32,313 bases of DNA from Rhodoferax sp. (GTDB lineage: Bacteria > Pseudomonadota > Gammaproteobacteria > Burkholderiales > Burkholderiaceae_C), in NCBI RefSeq assembly GCF_025356155.1, contig NZ_JANXUQ010000004.1:1-32313 (forward strand). Direction: 5' to 3'. Below, one piece after another: positions 1-7,173 of the stretch (positions within the stretch are counted from its first letter, which is position 1; the number at the start of each line of letters is the position of its first letter). The translations under genes were made by a program, and so were the position numbers. The notes beneath the pieces are model-generated. The model saw nothing but the letters and a program-made list of their open reading frames with translations, made no database searches and was not told the origin of the DNA.

Positions 1-151
1 TAAGCGCCCTGTCAGTGGCTCCAATACGCCGACTATGAAATGGATCCTATACGGCGATCACGCCGTGGCTCCATTACGCCGGTCACAAACTGGATCCTAT
101 ATGCCGATCATGGAATGGATCCTATACGGCGGTCGGTGACATCGGGGGCAT
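1..151. mobile_element. Possible end of an IS21-family insertion sequence
   Basis: The call rests only on the regular repeat array and on a 5'-truncated gene starting immediately to its right. No transposase coding sequence is visible, and the exact terminal dinucleotide and target duplication cannot be placed without the sequence to the left. The boundary at about 150 is a guess based on where the remnant gene begins to read. Confidence 0.4.
16..134. repeat. Five direct repeats, 25-bp period (probable IS21-type terminal repeats)
   Basis: Five 19-bp units begin at 16, 41, 66, 91 and 116, exactly 25 bp apart, and fit the consensus TGGMTCCWWTAYGSCGRYC with 6-bp unconserved spacers. Arrays of transposase-binding repeats just inside the element end, after the istB stop codon, are typical of IS21-family elements, and the TGGCTC-like core resembles those I know. 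The TAA at position 1 could be such a stop, but the transposase genes would lie outside the window. The spacers are far too short for CRISPR. Plasmid-type iterons are the alternative. Confidence 0.65.
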
Positions 152-547
152 ATGGCCAACCCCGCTGTGACATTTAAGTCCCTTTGCGTAATAGATGGCG
201 ACTCTCAACAAATGGACGACCTGGATGCAGGTGTAATAAGACTCCCAGGAACACAACCCGAAGTCGCCGTTTATGAGGCCGTGCATGGACGCCTCGATCA
301 CGACTTAGCTGTTCTAACGGTATCTTGTCAGCGAGCGCCAGAAGCGCAAGAGTTAATGCGCAAATCCATGGAGGAGGTCGCACGGACAAATCGCGATCCT
401 CACCTTCTGTTCAATCAAGTTGGAATAAAAATCGGATTTGTCCCGGAGGCTATCGTGCGTGGGGCATTCCTCGCACTTTGGGTGCGTGCTAATCCCGATT
501 TCTGTAAGAAGCTTTCAACTGAGGTGTTGGCGAGAATCAAAACTTAA
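152..547 (+). pseudogene. 3' remnant of a TOPRIM-containing (OLD-like) ATPase/nuclease gene
   Basis: The 131-residue product starts almost directly with a TOPRIM-like segment, LCVIDGDSQQ, which keeps the D-x-D pair, followed by LPGTQPEVAVYEAV. This resembles the C-terminal nuclease part of OLD-type and related AAA ATPases, which are normally 500-700 residues long. The ATPase half is absent, and an in-frame stop lies at 137-139 just upstream, inside the repeat/IS-like region. I infer a gene cut by an insertion, leaving its last quarter. The segment is visibly richer in A+T than the genes to its right, which suggests acquired DNA, perhaps a former defence gene. The ATG at 152 is only the first available start and need not be used. 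The family assignment is tentative. Confidence 0.5.
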
Positions 548-594
548 ATGCGGAATTGCACTTGGTTGTGTGGCGTAAAGCACACTAGCATCAA

Positions 595-2433
595 TCAGGC
601 CCGCATTGCAATCCGCACCACCTCCTGCCCATAGCTGTAATGCAACCCCGCAGGCAGCGCAAACACCCGGTGCTCCGGCGTCAGCCCCGTGTTGCGCACC
701 AGCTTGCTATTGCCGCTACCGGCCTGCTTGGCGCTGAATACCGCCAGCTCACCATTGACCAACACCTCCACGCCAATGCCCTGCTCGTTGACAGCCACGT
801 TGAGCGTCATCTCATCGGTGGGTTCGGTGGCGGTGATCTCAAAGCCTTGCTGCGCGCCGCTCCTGCACAAGGTCAGCCGATAGGTTTGACCATCCTTGCG
901 GCCGTAGGCCAGCGCCAGCACATAGTCGGGCGAGACCATGAATGCGTCCACCAACCGGTAGGAGGCCAGGCCACTGGCCTTGTCTACGCGCACGCTGTCG
1001 CCAACGGGCAGCACCAGGAACGGCATGCCCAGTGCGTCGAACACGGCCATGGTGGCGAACACGGTTGCGGCCTGGGCCAGGAAGGGCCAACTGGCGCGCA
1101 CCGACAGCACGGTGTGGGCACCCATCCGGTCCACCGCAATTTCCGTCAGGCCGCGGTCGCTGTTGGCGTTGACCGCAAAGAGGCGGTTGCCAAAGGTGAC
1201 CAGCCGCTGGGCCAGGCTGGGAAGGAGCTTGGCGTCTTTGGTGGCGGTCAACGGCATTGGGTCGCGCTCAGCGGGTACCAGGTGGCCGGAGATGCCGCTT
1301 CTCTGCGGATTGCCGCTGGTGTTGTTAAGTGACGCATAGAACAAGCCACCCGCGCAACGCATCAGAGCGGCCAGGCCGTGGTGCAGTGCCTCCAACTGCG
1401 GAGGGGTCAGGCTGGGCAGGTTTTTTTTTCGTTGCAGGTCGTAGGCATACAGGATGCCTGCGCCACCGGGCCCGCGCCACAAGGCCACGCCGCAGCTCAG
1501 CACTTCGACCACATCCCCCTCTAGTTGCACCAGCACGTCGTGGCTGACGGTTTGGCTGGTGGGGGTGCGTGTCGCGCGCTTGGGCGCGGGTGCAACCACG
1601 CGGGCGGCGTGCACGCCGGGTGGTGCGCTGCGCAGGCCGTGCTGGAAGACGTCGCGGTACCAGTCCAGCAGCGCGCCGGGCAGCGTGGTGTAGTCGCGCA
1701 CGCCGGCGTTGACCGACACGCGGGGGTCGAACACGGATGCGTTGGCCAGCATGCGCGCTTGCAGGTCGCCGCGCTTGAAGTCGGGATGCACGCCCTTGTA
1801 GGGGTGTATGCCGGCCAGCACCTGGAAGCTGACCACGGCCCATGAAAACCAGTCGGTCAGCGGCGTGAAGTCGGCGCTGTGCAGGTCGCGTATGGACGGC
1901 ATGATGGCGCTGGCCTTGTGCGGGCCGATCTGCCAACTGTCCACGTCCAGCAAGCGCGGGGCGGTGCCGTCGGCTAAGTAGTTCATCTCGTTGGCATCTA
2001 CCAGCACGGCGCCGAACTGGTGGGCGGCTTCCACGGCCAGGCGCATGTTCTCAACCAACGCCAGCGATTCCTTCAGGCCAAAGTTTTTGGGGTCGCGCCA
2101 GGCGTTCGTAAAAGTCTTGACCAGGGGCACGCCGCTGGCTTGCGGCATGTAGAAACCCACCACTTCGTGCTGGGTGTTGAGCAGCACATCGGTTGGCGCG
2201 ACGATGTGTGGGTGCTGGATGGCCCGCAGCAACTTGAGCTTGTCTTCTATGCCACGGGCACGGGCTCCGGCTGGGTCCAGGTAGAGCTTGTAGACATAAC
2301 CGCCTTTGGCATAGACCAAGCCTTCGCCACCGGTGGCCAGGTAGTCGGTTTGGGTGAGGGCTACTTCGCCCTTGCCCGGTAGATGCACGCGCAGGGGGGA
2401 CTGGCCACTGAGGTTGAGGCTTGTTGTGGTCAT
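595..2433 (-). CDS. Unusual protein kinase with C-terminal propeller-like region (kinase of a VWA/PP2C/kinase triad)
   Basis: The 612-residue protein has an N-terminal kinase fold: a glycine-rich loop at 34-41 (TGGEGLVY), a probable ATP-binding lysine in VYKLY at about 49, a catalytic-loop equivalent VDANEMN at 145-151, and DVD in place of DFG at 163-165. The HRD histidine/arginine pair and the usual catalytic-loop lysine are missing, but both aspartates and the metal-binding asparagine position are kept, so activity is possible. Residues from about 300 to the end are rich in short hydrophobic strands and may form a beta-propeller; I do not recognise them. Its ATG overlaps the phosphatase stop codon by 4 bp (TCAT at 2430-2433), implying translational coupling. 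It resembles the kinases found with TerY-like VWA and PP2C proteins. Its substrate is unknown. Confidence 0.8.
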   Translation of the reverse strand: MTTTSLNLSGQSPLRVHLPGKGEVALTQTDYLATGGEGLVYAKGGYVYKLYLDPAGARARGIEDKLKLLRAIQHPHIVAPTDVLLNTQHEVVGFYMPQASGVPLVKTFTNAWRDPKNFGLKESLALVENMRLAVEAAHQFGAVLVDANEMNYLADGTAPRLLDVDSWQIGPHKASAIMPSIRDLHSADFTPLTDWFSWAVVSFQVLAGIHPYKGVHPDFKRGDLQARMLANASVFDPRVSVNAGVRDYTTLPGALLDWYRDVFQHGLRSAPPGVHAARVVAPAPKRATRTPTSQTVSHDVLVQLEGDVVEVLSCGVALWRGPGGAGILYAYDLQRKKNLPSLTPPQLEALHHGLAALMRCAGGLFYASLNNTSGNPQRSGISGHLVPAERDPMPLTATKDAKLLPSLAQRLVTFGNRLFAVNANSDRGLTEIAVDRMGAHTVLSVRASWPFLAQAATVFATMAVFDALGMPFLVLPVGDSVRVDKASGLASYRLVDAFMVSPDYVLALAYGRKDGQTYRLTLCRSGAQQGFEITATEPTDEMTLNVAVNEQGIGVEVLVNGELAVFSAKQAGSGNSKLVRNTGLTPEHRVFALPAGLHYSYGQEVVRIAMRA

Positions 2434-3269
2434 GATACGACCTCCTCACGTTGCATGCGGGCCAGCGCGGCTATGGAGAAGTCGTCTTGCGGGATGTGGC
2501 CGCTTTTCTCCCACTGCGCCAGGGCCTTCATGGCGCGGCGTTTTACAAAACTGCCTTCGTAATTTTTGAAGGCCAGGCAGGTGGTCGCAGCGTCCAGTGC
2601 ATCCAGTTTGCTGATCTGGCCTATGCCGTCGGTGCAGATGGCCAGGGCGGAGATGTCTGTTAGGTCGATCTCCGTGGTCCAGCCTTGGAGGAAGTCTTGG
2701 GCGGGGATGTCGCGGGTGATGGCGTCAGCATTTGTGGAGTGGGTGTTGAGCTGCACGCTGAGAGCGCCATTGGCCGCGGATGCAGTGAACTGCGCGGCCA
2801 CTATGGGTTGCAGGCAATAGCCCAGGTAGTTAGGGGCGTTGTCGGGCCAGGATGCTTCTGTGATTTGCACGGTGCCGTTGGTTTGGCGTGCGGCGTAGGC
2901 GCCGTCGCCAGCCATGAAGAGCTTGGCGGTGGTAGTTGTGGCGCAGAAGGCGACGACGCTGGCCAGGTAGTCTTGCGGGATTCCGCCCAGGGGCATGGAT
3001 TGCAGGTGGGTGCGGATGCGGTGGATGGATGCCGGGGTGAAACAGTCTTGCAATGAGGTTGTGCGTTGCAGCTCTGACTCCATCGCCAGGGCTAGTACGC
3101 GCGCGCCTAGGTCGGTGCGGGCGTTGGCGCCGGAGCAGCCGTCGGTGACTATGGCGTAGACGCGGCCATCTTTTAGGGTGCCTGATACCGCGTAATCCTG
3201 GCAGGGTTCGCCAGCTCGAGTGTGGGAGGTGCCTATGGTGAAGTAGTGGTCTACGGTTAGGGTTGGCAT
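2430..3269 (-). CDS. PP2C-family serine/threonine phosphatase
   Basis: This 279-residue protein carries PP2C metal-site motifs in order: CQDYA with Asp25, VTDGCSGANART with Asp43-Gly44, TDGIGQI in the C-terminal third, and DDFSIAAL near the end. It should hydrolyse phosphoserine/threonine and probably opposes the kinase encoded immediately downstream, whose start codon overlaps its stop. The reading frame stays open far upstream to 3596, but that part lies over the VWA gene and an intergenic palindrome. I therefore start at the ATG at 3269, where the sequence begins MPTLTVDHYF and PP2C homology starts. It has no signal peptide or membrane segment, so it is cytoplasmic. A stretch of 104 bp containing a palindromic repeat separates it from the VWA gene. 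Confidence 0.88.
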   Translation of the reverse strand: MPTLTVDHYFTIGTSHTRAGEPCQDYAVSGTLKDGRVYAIVTDGCSGANARTDLGARVLALAMESELQRTTSLQDCFTPASIHRIRTHLQSMPLGGIPQDYLASVVAFCATTTTAKLFMAGDGAYAARQTNGTVQITEASWPDNAPNYLGYCLQPIVAAQFTASAANGALSVQLNTHSTNADAITRDIPAQDFLQGWTTEIDLTDISALAICTDGIGQISKLDALDAATTCLAFKNYEGSFVKRRAMKALAQWEKSGHIPQDDFSIAALARMQREEVVS

Positions 3270-3300
3270 GGTTTGAGTCCGGTAGGTTGGTATGCGTACG

Positions 3301-3360
3301 CAGAAAATGGGGTCAGAGCACACGTGCGCTTCGCTCCCGGTGATCCGACCCCAATTTCTG
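3301..3360. repeat. REP-like palindromic element between the VWA and PP2C genes
   Basis: CAGAAAATGGGGTC at 3301-3314 faces GACCCCAATTTCTG at 3347-3360. The 14-bp arms pair with one mismatch, with a 32-bp centre that can pair partly. GGGGTCAGAGCAC-type palindromes are common dispersed intergenic elements in proteobacteria, often spread by REP-associated tyrosine transposases. It may form a hairpin in the mRNA and tune expression of the downstream phosphatase and kinase genes. No T-tract follows, so it is not a standard terminator. Confidence 0.6.
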
Positions 3361-3373
3361 CTAGACCCTCGCT

Positions 3374-4102
3374 TTAGAACACCAACGTCTGGCTGGCGCC
3401 GCCGGTGCCTAGGCTTTGGGATTGGGCGGAGATGCTGCGGGAAACGAACTGGGCCAGTTGGGCCAGCTTGGCGGGTGTGGCGTCGCCCACGTCCACGTAC
3501 TGGGTCAGGCCGGCATCGTCTTTGAAGGCTTGCAGTGGGGCGCTGTACATGCTGGCGTTGACGCCGACCAAAATCACGTTCAGCGATTCCAGCCATTCTT
3601 GTTGCACGCCGTTCACCACCTCGGCCGCCACATCGCTGGTGGTGTAGTGCGAGCAGTTGTCGTCGCCGTCGGTCACCACCACCACCAGACCATTGACACT
3701 GAAGTCTTGGTCGCTCAGCATGCGGGCGTATTCATTGGTGGCCATGACCGCGTTGCGCGTGGCGTCAAACAGCGCGGTAGAGCCGCTGCAACGTGGGGCC
3801 TTGTAGACGGCAGGGTCCGCCCGGGTCAACTCGGTGAAGCCATGTTCCTCATCCACGCGCTCGTTGAACTCGGTGCTGCGCAGCATCAGGTAGTCGGCAC
3901 GCGGGCTGCGGTGGCAGGCTTCAACCACGGCCTGTTTCATGACCAGAAGTTGCTTCACGAATCCGTTGACGCTACCGGACTTGTCGATGACCAGGGTTAC
4001 GAGCGTGTATTCGGTAGAGCCCAACTTTTCGGGCCGCACGCCCGAGAAGGCGAAGTTCGCGATCTGCGTGGTCTGCATGGTGGTGGCGTCCATCAGTTTC
4101 AT
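3374..4102 (-). CDS. VWA-domain protein (TerY-like)
   Basis: The 242-residue protein is essentially one von Willebrand A domain. A complete MIDAS metal site is visible: D-K-S-G-S at 40-44 (DxSxS), Thr109 within CSGSTALFDA, and Asp145 within VVVVTDGDDN. Such cytosolic VWA proteins bind partner proteins through a metal ion. Together with a PP2C phosphatase and a kinase they form the TerY-associated triad described for tellurite/stress-type loci, so it is probably the scaffold or target of the kinase/phosphatase pair. The start at 4102 is supported by AGGAG about 8 nt upstream. It lies 30 bp after the nicotinamidase-like gene on the same strand and is probably in the same operon. Classical ter genes (terZABCDEF) are not present in the window. 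Confidence 0.85.
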   Translation of the reverse strand: MKLMDATTMQTTQIANFAFSGVRPEKLGSTEYTLVTLVIDKSGSVNGFVKQLLVMKQAVVEACHRSPRADYLMLRSTEFNERVDEEHGFTELTRADPAVYKAPRCSGSTALFDATRNAVMATNEYARMLSDQDFSVNGLVVVVTDGDDNCSHYTTSDVAAEVVNGVQQEWLESLNVILVGVNASMYSAPLQAFKDDAGLTQYVDVGDATPAKLAQLAQFVSRSISAQSQSLGTGGASQTLVF

Positions 4103-4132
4103 CGTGGTTCTCCTATGGGTTGGTAAGTCAAT

Positions 4133-4987
4133 TCAAAGCATGTAGTCGGTCGAGTGCGCGGTCTTCATGCCCCGGGCCTGCATCTCGTTCACAAAATCGG
4201 CGCCCAGTTGCTCGAAGCCGCCCACGCTGTTGCAGCAGTCGGTCAGCAACACCAGCTTGCGGATGTTGTCCTCGCCAAAGTTGCTGGCAATGTCGCGCAC
4301 GGTGTTGGCCACGCAGTGCGACAGCGCCTCGCCGGCGACGATGACCACGTCGGCATCTGACAGCGTGCGTATCAGGCGGCTGTTGAGCAGCGTGCCCGGG
4401 TCCGATGGGTCGGGCACTTCGGCCTGCACGGCGGAGTAGTGCTCGGTGAAGGGGTTGGAGCCCTTGGTCACGTAGTCCACCACGTCCAGCTTCTTGCGTG
4501 CCCACGCGTCCAGCGACTGCGCCACGGTGGCGTGCACGTTGTGGCCCCAGTGGCCGATCAGGCAGTGCTCGGGCCACACCACCAGCGCATAGCGTTGGGC
4601 CGACTCCAACTGCTCCACGTACCGGCGGCTGCGCTCCTGCAGCAGCGGATTGCGTGAACGCCACAGGCCGGCTGCGATGTCTTTGGAGGTGATGACCGTA
4701 AAGGGCGCGGGTGCTTGGCCTTTGTCATTGGCCCACCAGGTGGGGTGGGCAATGTCGATGGGGTTGTGGGAATCCAGCGTGACGTGGATGTCAAACAGTT
4801 TGTTACCCGCACGGTCTATGAAGGCGGCCAGGCGCTTCATGTCTTGGTCGGCGCCTGTTACCGGCAGGGCGGGGGCAAGTTTGCGGCCGGCAGCCAGTGG
4901 ATCGGCAGGCTGCTCGGCAACCGGAATGTCGCAAAAGTCGTTTTGCGGGTCAATGATGAGCAGGTGAACTTTGGTGGATGTCTTCAT
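4133..4987 (-). CDS. Nicotinamidase-like cysteine hydrolase (isochorismatase superfamily)
   Basis: The protein starts KVHLLIIDPQNDF, and the three catalytic residues of PncA-type enzymes are in place: Asp13, Lys175 in VTKGSNPFTEHYSA, and Cys225 in GEALSHCVANT. The metal-binding set Asp72, His74 and His81 also appears in LDSHNPIDIAHP. The likely reaction is hydrolysis of nicotinamide to nicotinic acid in NAD salvage. At 284 residues it is longer than typical PncA (about 200), with extra sequence around 84-140, so a different amide substrate is possible. It is the first gene of the leftward set with VWA, PP2C and kinase genes, and it is divergent from an NrtR-type regulator gene. NrtR proteins commonly control NAD salvage genes, which supports the assignment. 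Confidence 0.82.
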   Translation of the reverse strand: MKTSTKVHLLIIDPQNDFCDIPVAEQPADPLAAGRKLAPALPVTGADQDMKRLAAFIDRAGNKLFDIHVTLDSHNPIDIAHPTWWANDKGQAPAPFTVITSKDIAAGLWRSRNPLLQERSRRYVEQLESAQRYALVVWPEHCLIGHWGHNVHATVAQSLDAWARKKLDVVDYVTKGSNPFTEHYSAVQAEVPDPSDPGTLLNSRLIRTLSDADVVIVAGEALSHCVANTVRDIASNFGEDNIRKLVLLTDCCNSVGGFEQLGADFVNEMQARGMKTAHSTDYML

Positions 4988-5031
4988 GGTGAAAGCCCCT
5001 TTCGGTGTGGTGATGGTTTCAGTATAAGTTC

Positions 5032-5054
5032 GTTATTTGTATTTTGCAATTAAC
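5032..5054. promoter_or_regulatory. Candidate NrtR operator in the divergent promoter region
   Basis: Within the A+T-rich 180-bp gap between the nicotinamidase-like and Nudix-regulator genes, GTTATTTGTA at 5032-5041 faces TGCAATTAAC at 5045-5054. The half-sites share GTTAnTTGnA. A second, wider inverted pair, TTTAAAC (5060-5066) and GTTTAAA (5091-5097), lies next to it. NrtR regulators usually bind palindromes in such divergent regions, but I cannot match a known NrtR consensus for this group. Confidence 0.35.
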
Positions 5055-5167
5055 TATCTTTTAAACATGGAAAAGCAGTTTTATTAGACTGTTTAAATTG
5101 AAAGTGGCTATGAAGCAAGGCCGATGGGTGTTGTAGAAATCTTGTTAATGTCTAAAATGAAAAAACC

Positions 5168-5863
5168 ATGCCAAAGACCGACCCCGACTGGACCATCATC
5201 GTCACCGTGGACGTGGTGCTGTTCGCACTGCGCGACAAGAAGCTGCACGTGGTGCTGAGCCGCCGCCCCAATGAGCCCTTTGCCGGCCAGTGGGCACTGC
5301 CCGGCGGCTATGTGCACAAGCAAGAAGACGCTGACAGCCTGGCCGCCGCGCTGCGCGTGCTGCGCAGCAAGACCGGCATAACTCCGCCCTACCTGGAGCA
5401 GCTCTACAGCTTTGCCGATGGTGCGCGCGACCCGCGTGGCTGGTCGGTCAGCCTGAGCAACTTTGCACTGGTGGACCAGACCGTGCTGGCCAGCGCCCAG
5501 GCGGCAGCACCGGGCTTTGGTTTTGATCTGGTGGAGGTGAACGCGGTGCCACGCCTGTCGTTCGACCACAACCGCATTTTTGACGTGGCGCTCAAACGCC
5601 TGCGTGACAAAAGCTCATACTCCACGCTGCCCTGCTACCTGTTACCCGAGCAGTTCACCTTTGCCCAGGTGCACGAGACCTATGAACATGTGATGGGCGT
5701 CGCACTGGACAAGAGCGCCTTTCGCCGCAAGCTGACCGAGATGGACGTGCTGGAAGAATGCAAGGGCCAACGCGTGGGCGGTGCGCATCGGCCGGCGCAG
5801 TTGTTCAAGGTGAAGGCGGATGTAGCGAACCGCTTGCGCTTGCTGGAACGGCCCTTGGCCTGA
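5168..5863 (+). CDS. nrtR: NrtR-type transcriptional regulator (degenerate Nudix plus winged helix)
   Basis: Residues 8-140 form a Nudix fold with LSRRPNEPFAGQWALPGGYV, and residues 150-231 resemble the winged-helix DNA-binding domain of NrtR. The Nudix box from Gly46 to Ile71 has lost its catalytic glutamates: the REUXEE segment reads RVLRSK. The domain should therefore sense a ligand such as ADP-ribose rather than hydrolyse it, as known for NrtR. The length of 231 residues fits the family. It is transcribed away from the nicotinamidase-like gene across a 180-bp A+T-rich region with a candidate operator, so it probably represses that leftward operon. A YqiA-like esterase gene follows after 20 bp on the same strand. 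The start at 5168 is the first ATG of the conserved frame. Confidence 0.8.
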   Translation: MPKTDPDWTIIVTVDVVLFALRDKKLHVVLSRRPNEPFAGQWALPGGYVHKQEDADSLAAALRVLRSKTGITPPYLEQLYSFADGARDPRGWSVSLSNFALVDQTVLASAQAAAPGFGFDLVEVNAVPRLSFDHNRIFDVALKRLRDKSSYSTLPCYLLPEQFTFAQVHETYEHVMGVALDKSAFRRKLTEMDVLEECKGQRVGGAHRPAQLFKVKADVANRLRLLERPLA

Positions 5864-5883
5864 CTCGACAGGAATACATCCCC

Positions 5884-6462
5884 ATGCACACCACCCACCT
5901 GCTCTACCTGCACGGCTTTCGTTCTTCACCCGCGTCGACCAAGGCGCGCCTGACTGCTGTCGCAGTGGCAGAGCGCTTTCCCGATGTGACATGGCTCTGC
6001 CCCGCACTTCCGGCGTCGCCCAAACAAGCCATAGCAGAAGTACTGCAAACCACAGCAGATTGGCCGCCGGCAACCACGGCGGTCATTGGTTCATCACTGG
6101 GTGGGTTTTATGCGACCCGGCTGGCCGAGCGCTGGGGCTGCAAAGCGGTTTTGCTGAACCCGGCGGTGCGCCCGGCGCGTGACTTGGCTGCACACCTGGG
6201 CAATCAGACGGTGTGGCACGACCCGGACCAGCATTTTGTCTTTGAAGCTGCTTACGTGGATGAGTTGATTGCGCAAGAGGTGGCGCGTATCACCAAGCCT
6301 GAGCGCTACTTTGCCGTCATTGCCAAGGGGGACGAAGTGCTGAATTGGCGGGAGATGACGGGCCACTATGCGGGCGCCGCCATCAAGCTGCTGCCGGGCG
6401 GAGACCACGCATTGAGTGACTACGACAAGCACCTGGGTGCGGTGCTGGATTTTCTGGTTTAA
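5884..6462 (+). CDS. yqiA: YqiA-like alpha/beta-hydrolase esterase
   Basis: The 192-residue protein begins LLYLHGFRSSPASTKA, the opening of UPF0227/YqiA esterases. It carries the nucleophile elbow GSSLGG with Ser71, an acidic residue in IAKGDEVLNW at about 147, and the catalytic histidine in GGDHALSDYDKH at 175. The length matches E. coli YqiA (about 193). The frame extends upstream into the Nudix gene, but family homology starts at the ATG at 5884, preceded by GACAGGAA. The 20-bp gap to the regulator gene suggests cotranscription. YqiA is an esterase of uncertain physiological substrate; a role with the NAD-linked genes is possible but unsupported. Its stop overlaps the converging gene's stop by 4 bp. 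Confidence 0.85.
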   Translation: MHTTHLLYLHGFRSSPASTKARLTAVAVAERFPDVTWLCPALPASPKQAIAEVLQTTADWPPATTAVIGSSLGGFYATRLAERWGCKAVLLNPAVRPARDLAAHLGNQTVWHDPDQHFVFEAAYVDELIAQEVARITKPERYFAVIAKGDEVLNWREMTGHYAGAAIKLLPGGDHALSDYDKHLGAVLDFLV

Positions 6463-7004
6463 CGCTGGCCGCGTGCGGCCTCGAAACGGGGGTCTTGGTT
6501 GAACTCACGGGCGGCACGGTCGTGCTGTTCGCGCCGGTCGTCGCGGTCATGGCGTTCGTTGCGCTCGTAACGCTCATGCCTTTCATACCGGTCATACCTG
6601 TCACGGCGCTGCTCAATGCGGCGCGCCTCTTGCAGGTCGTAGTAACTTGGCCCACGCAGGTATTGACCGTGGCGCTCCCACCAAGGGTTGCCCTGCTCCA
6701 CCCGCACGAAGTGGACCGGTTGACCGCAGGCGCGGTAACGACCGCAGTAGCGCCCCCAATCGCGGTACTCTTCTGGCGCGACGTGCAGGTAAATGGGGGC
6801 GGCACCATACACGGGTGCGCCGACGATGACGGGCTGTACATTCAATACAGGTGGGGGTGGATTATTGCCGATGAAAATTTGGCCAAAGACACCAGGTGCA
6901 AACGCGCCGCCTACGGTGACGTTGGCATAGGCTTGCGCATGTGCGGCACCTGCCATTGCCACGGTGACCATTGCAGCAGCGATCAGGGACTTGGTATTCA
7001 ACAT
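6459..7004 (-). CDS. Secreted hypothetical protein with Arg/Tyr/Asp-rich tail
   Basis: I do not recognise a named family. From the ATG at 7004 the protein has about 181 residues: a clear signal peptide ending AGAAHAQA (cut near 24), a proline-rich central part (NNPPPPVLNV, YGAAPIYLHV), a two-cysteine segment RYCGRYRACGQP, and a low-complexity tail made mostly of R, D, E, H and Y (DRYDRYERHERYERNE). Similar short periplasmic proteins with a Pro/Tyr-rich core and charged tail are common in Burkholderiales. A GTG start at 7016 would add MRVS but has no better ribosome site. It converges with the esterase gene, the two stop codons sharing TTAA. Function unknown; the tail may bind nucleic acid, metal or cell-envelope polymers. 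Confidence 0.7.
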   Translation of the reverse strand: MLNTKSLIAAAMVTVAMAGAAHAQAYANVTVGGAFAPGVFGQIFIGNNPPPPVLNVQPVIVGAPVYGAAPIYLHVAPEEYRDWGRYCGRYRACGQPVHFVRVEQGNPWWERHGQYLRGPSYYDLQEARRIEQRRDRYDRYERHERYERNERHDRDDRREQHDRAAREFNQDPRFEAARGQR

Positions 7005-7173
7005 GGATACTCTCACTCTTCAGGCGAGGGTCGTATGGGCTCCGACCGTCTTGAGCAACCCCCGGCTTTCGCGGGAGCTTGCAACTACAACGTCGCCCGG
7101 CCGACCATGTTGACCGCATTTACCTTTGTTTACAAGGCAAAAGCGGACTTGAGAGAAGAATGCATTCGGCCTT

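Noticed and set aside
16..134. CRISPR array
   Set aside because: Repeats are only 19 bp and diverged, with 6-bp spacers; no CRISPR type has such short spacers.
2430..3596. A 388-residue phosphatase starting at 3596
   Set aside because: The first 109 residues are read through the VWA gene and the REP-like palindrome and show no PP2C homology.
5884..6462. Longer esterase starting at 5758
   Set aside because: The extra 42 residues overlap the Nudix regulator's coding region and have no YqiA homology.
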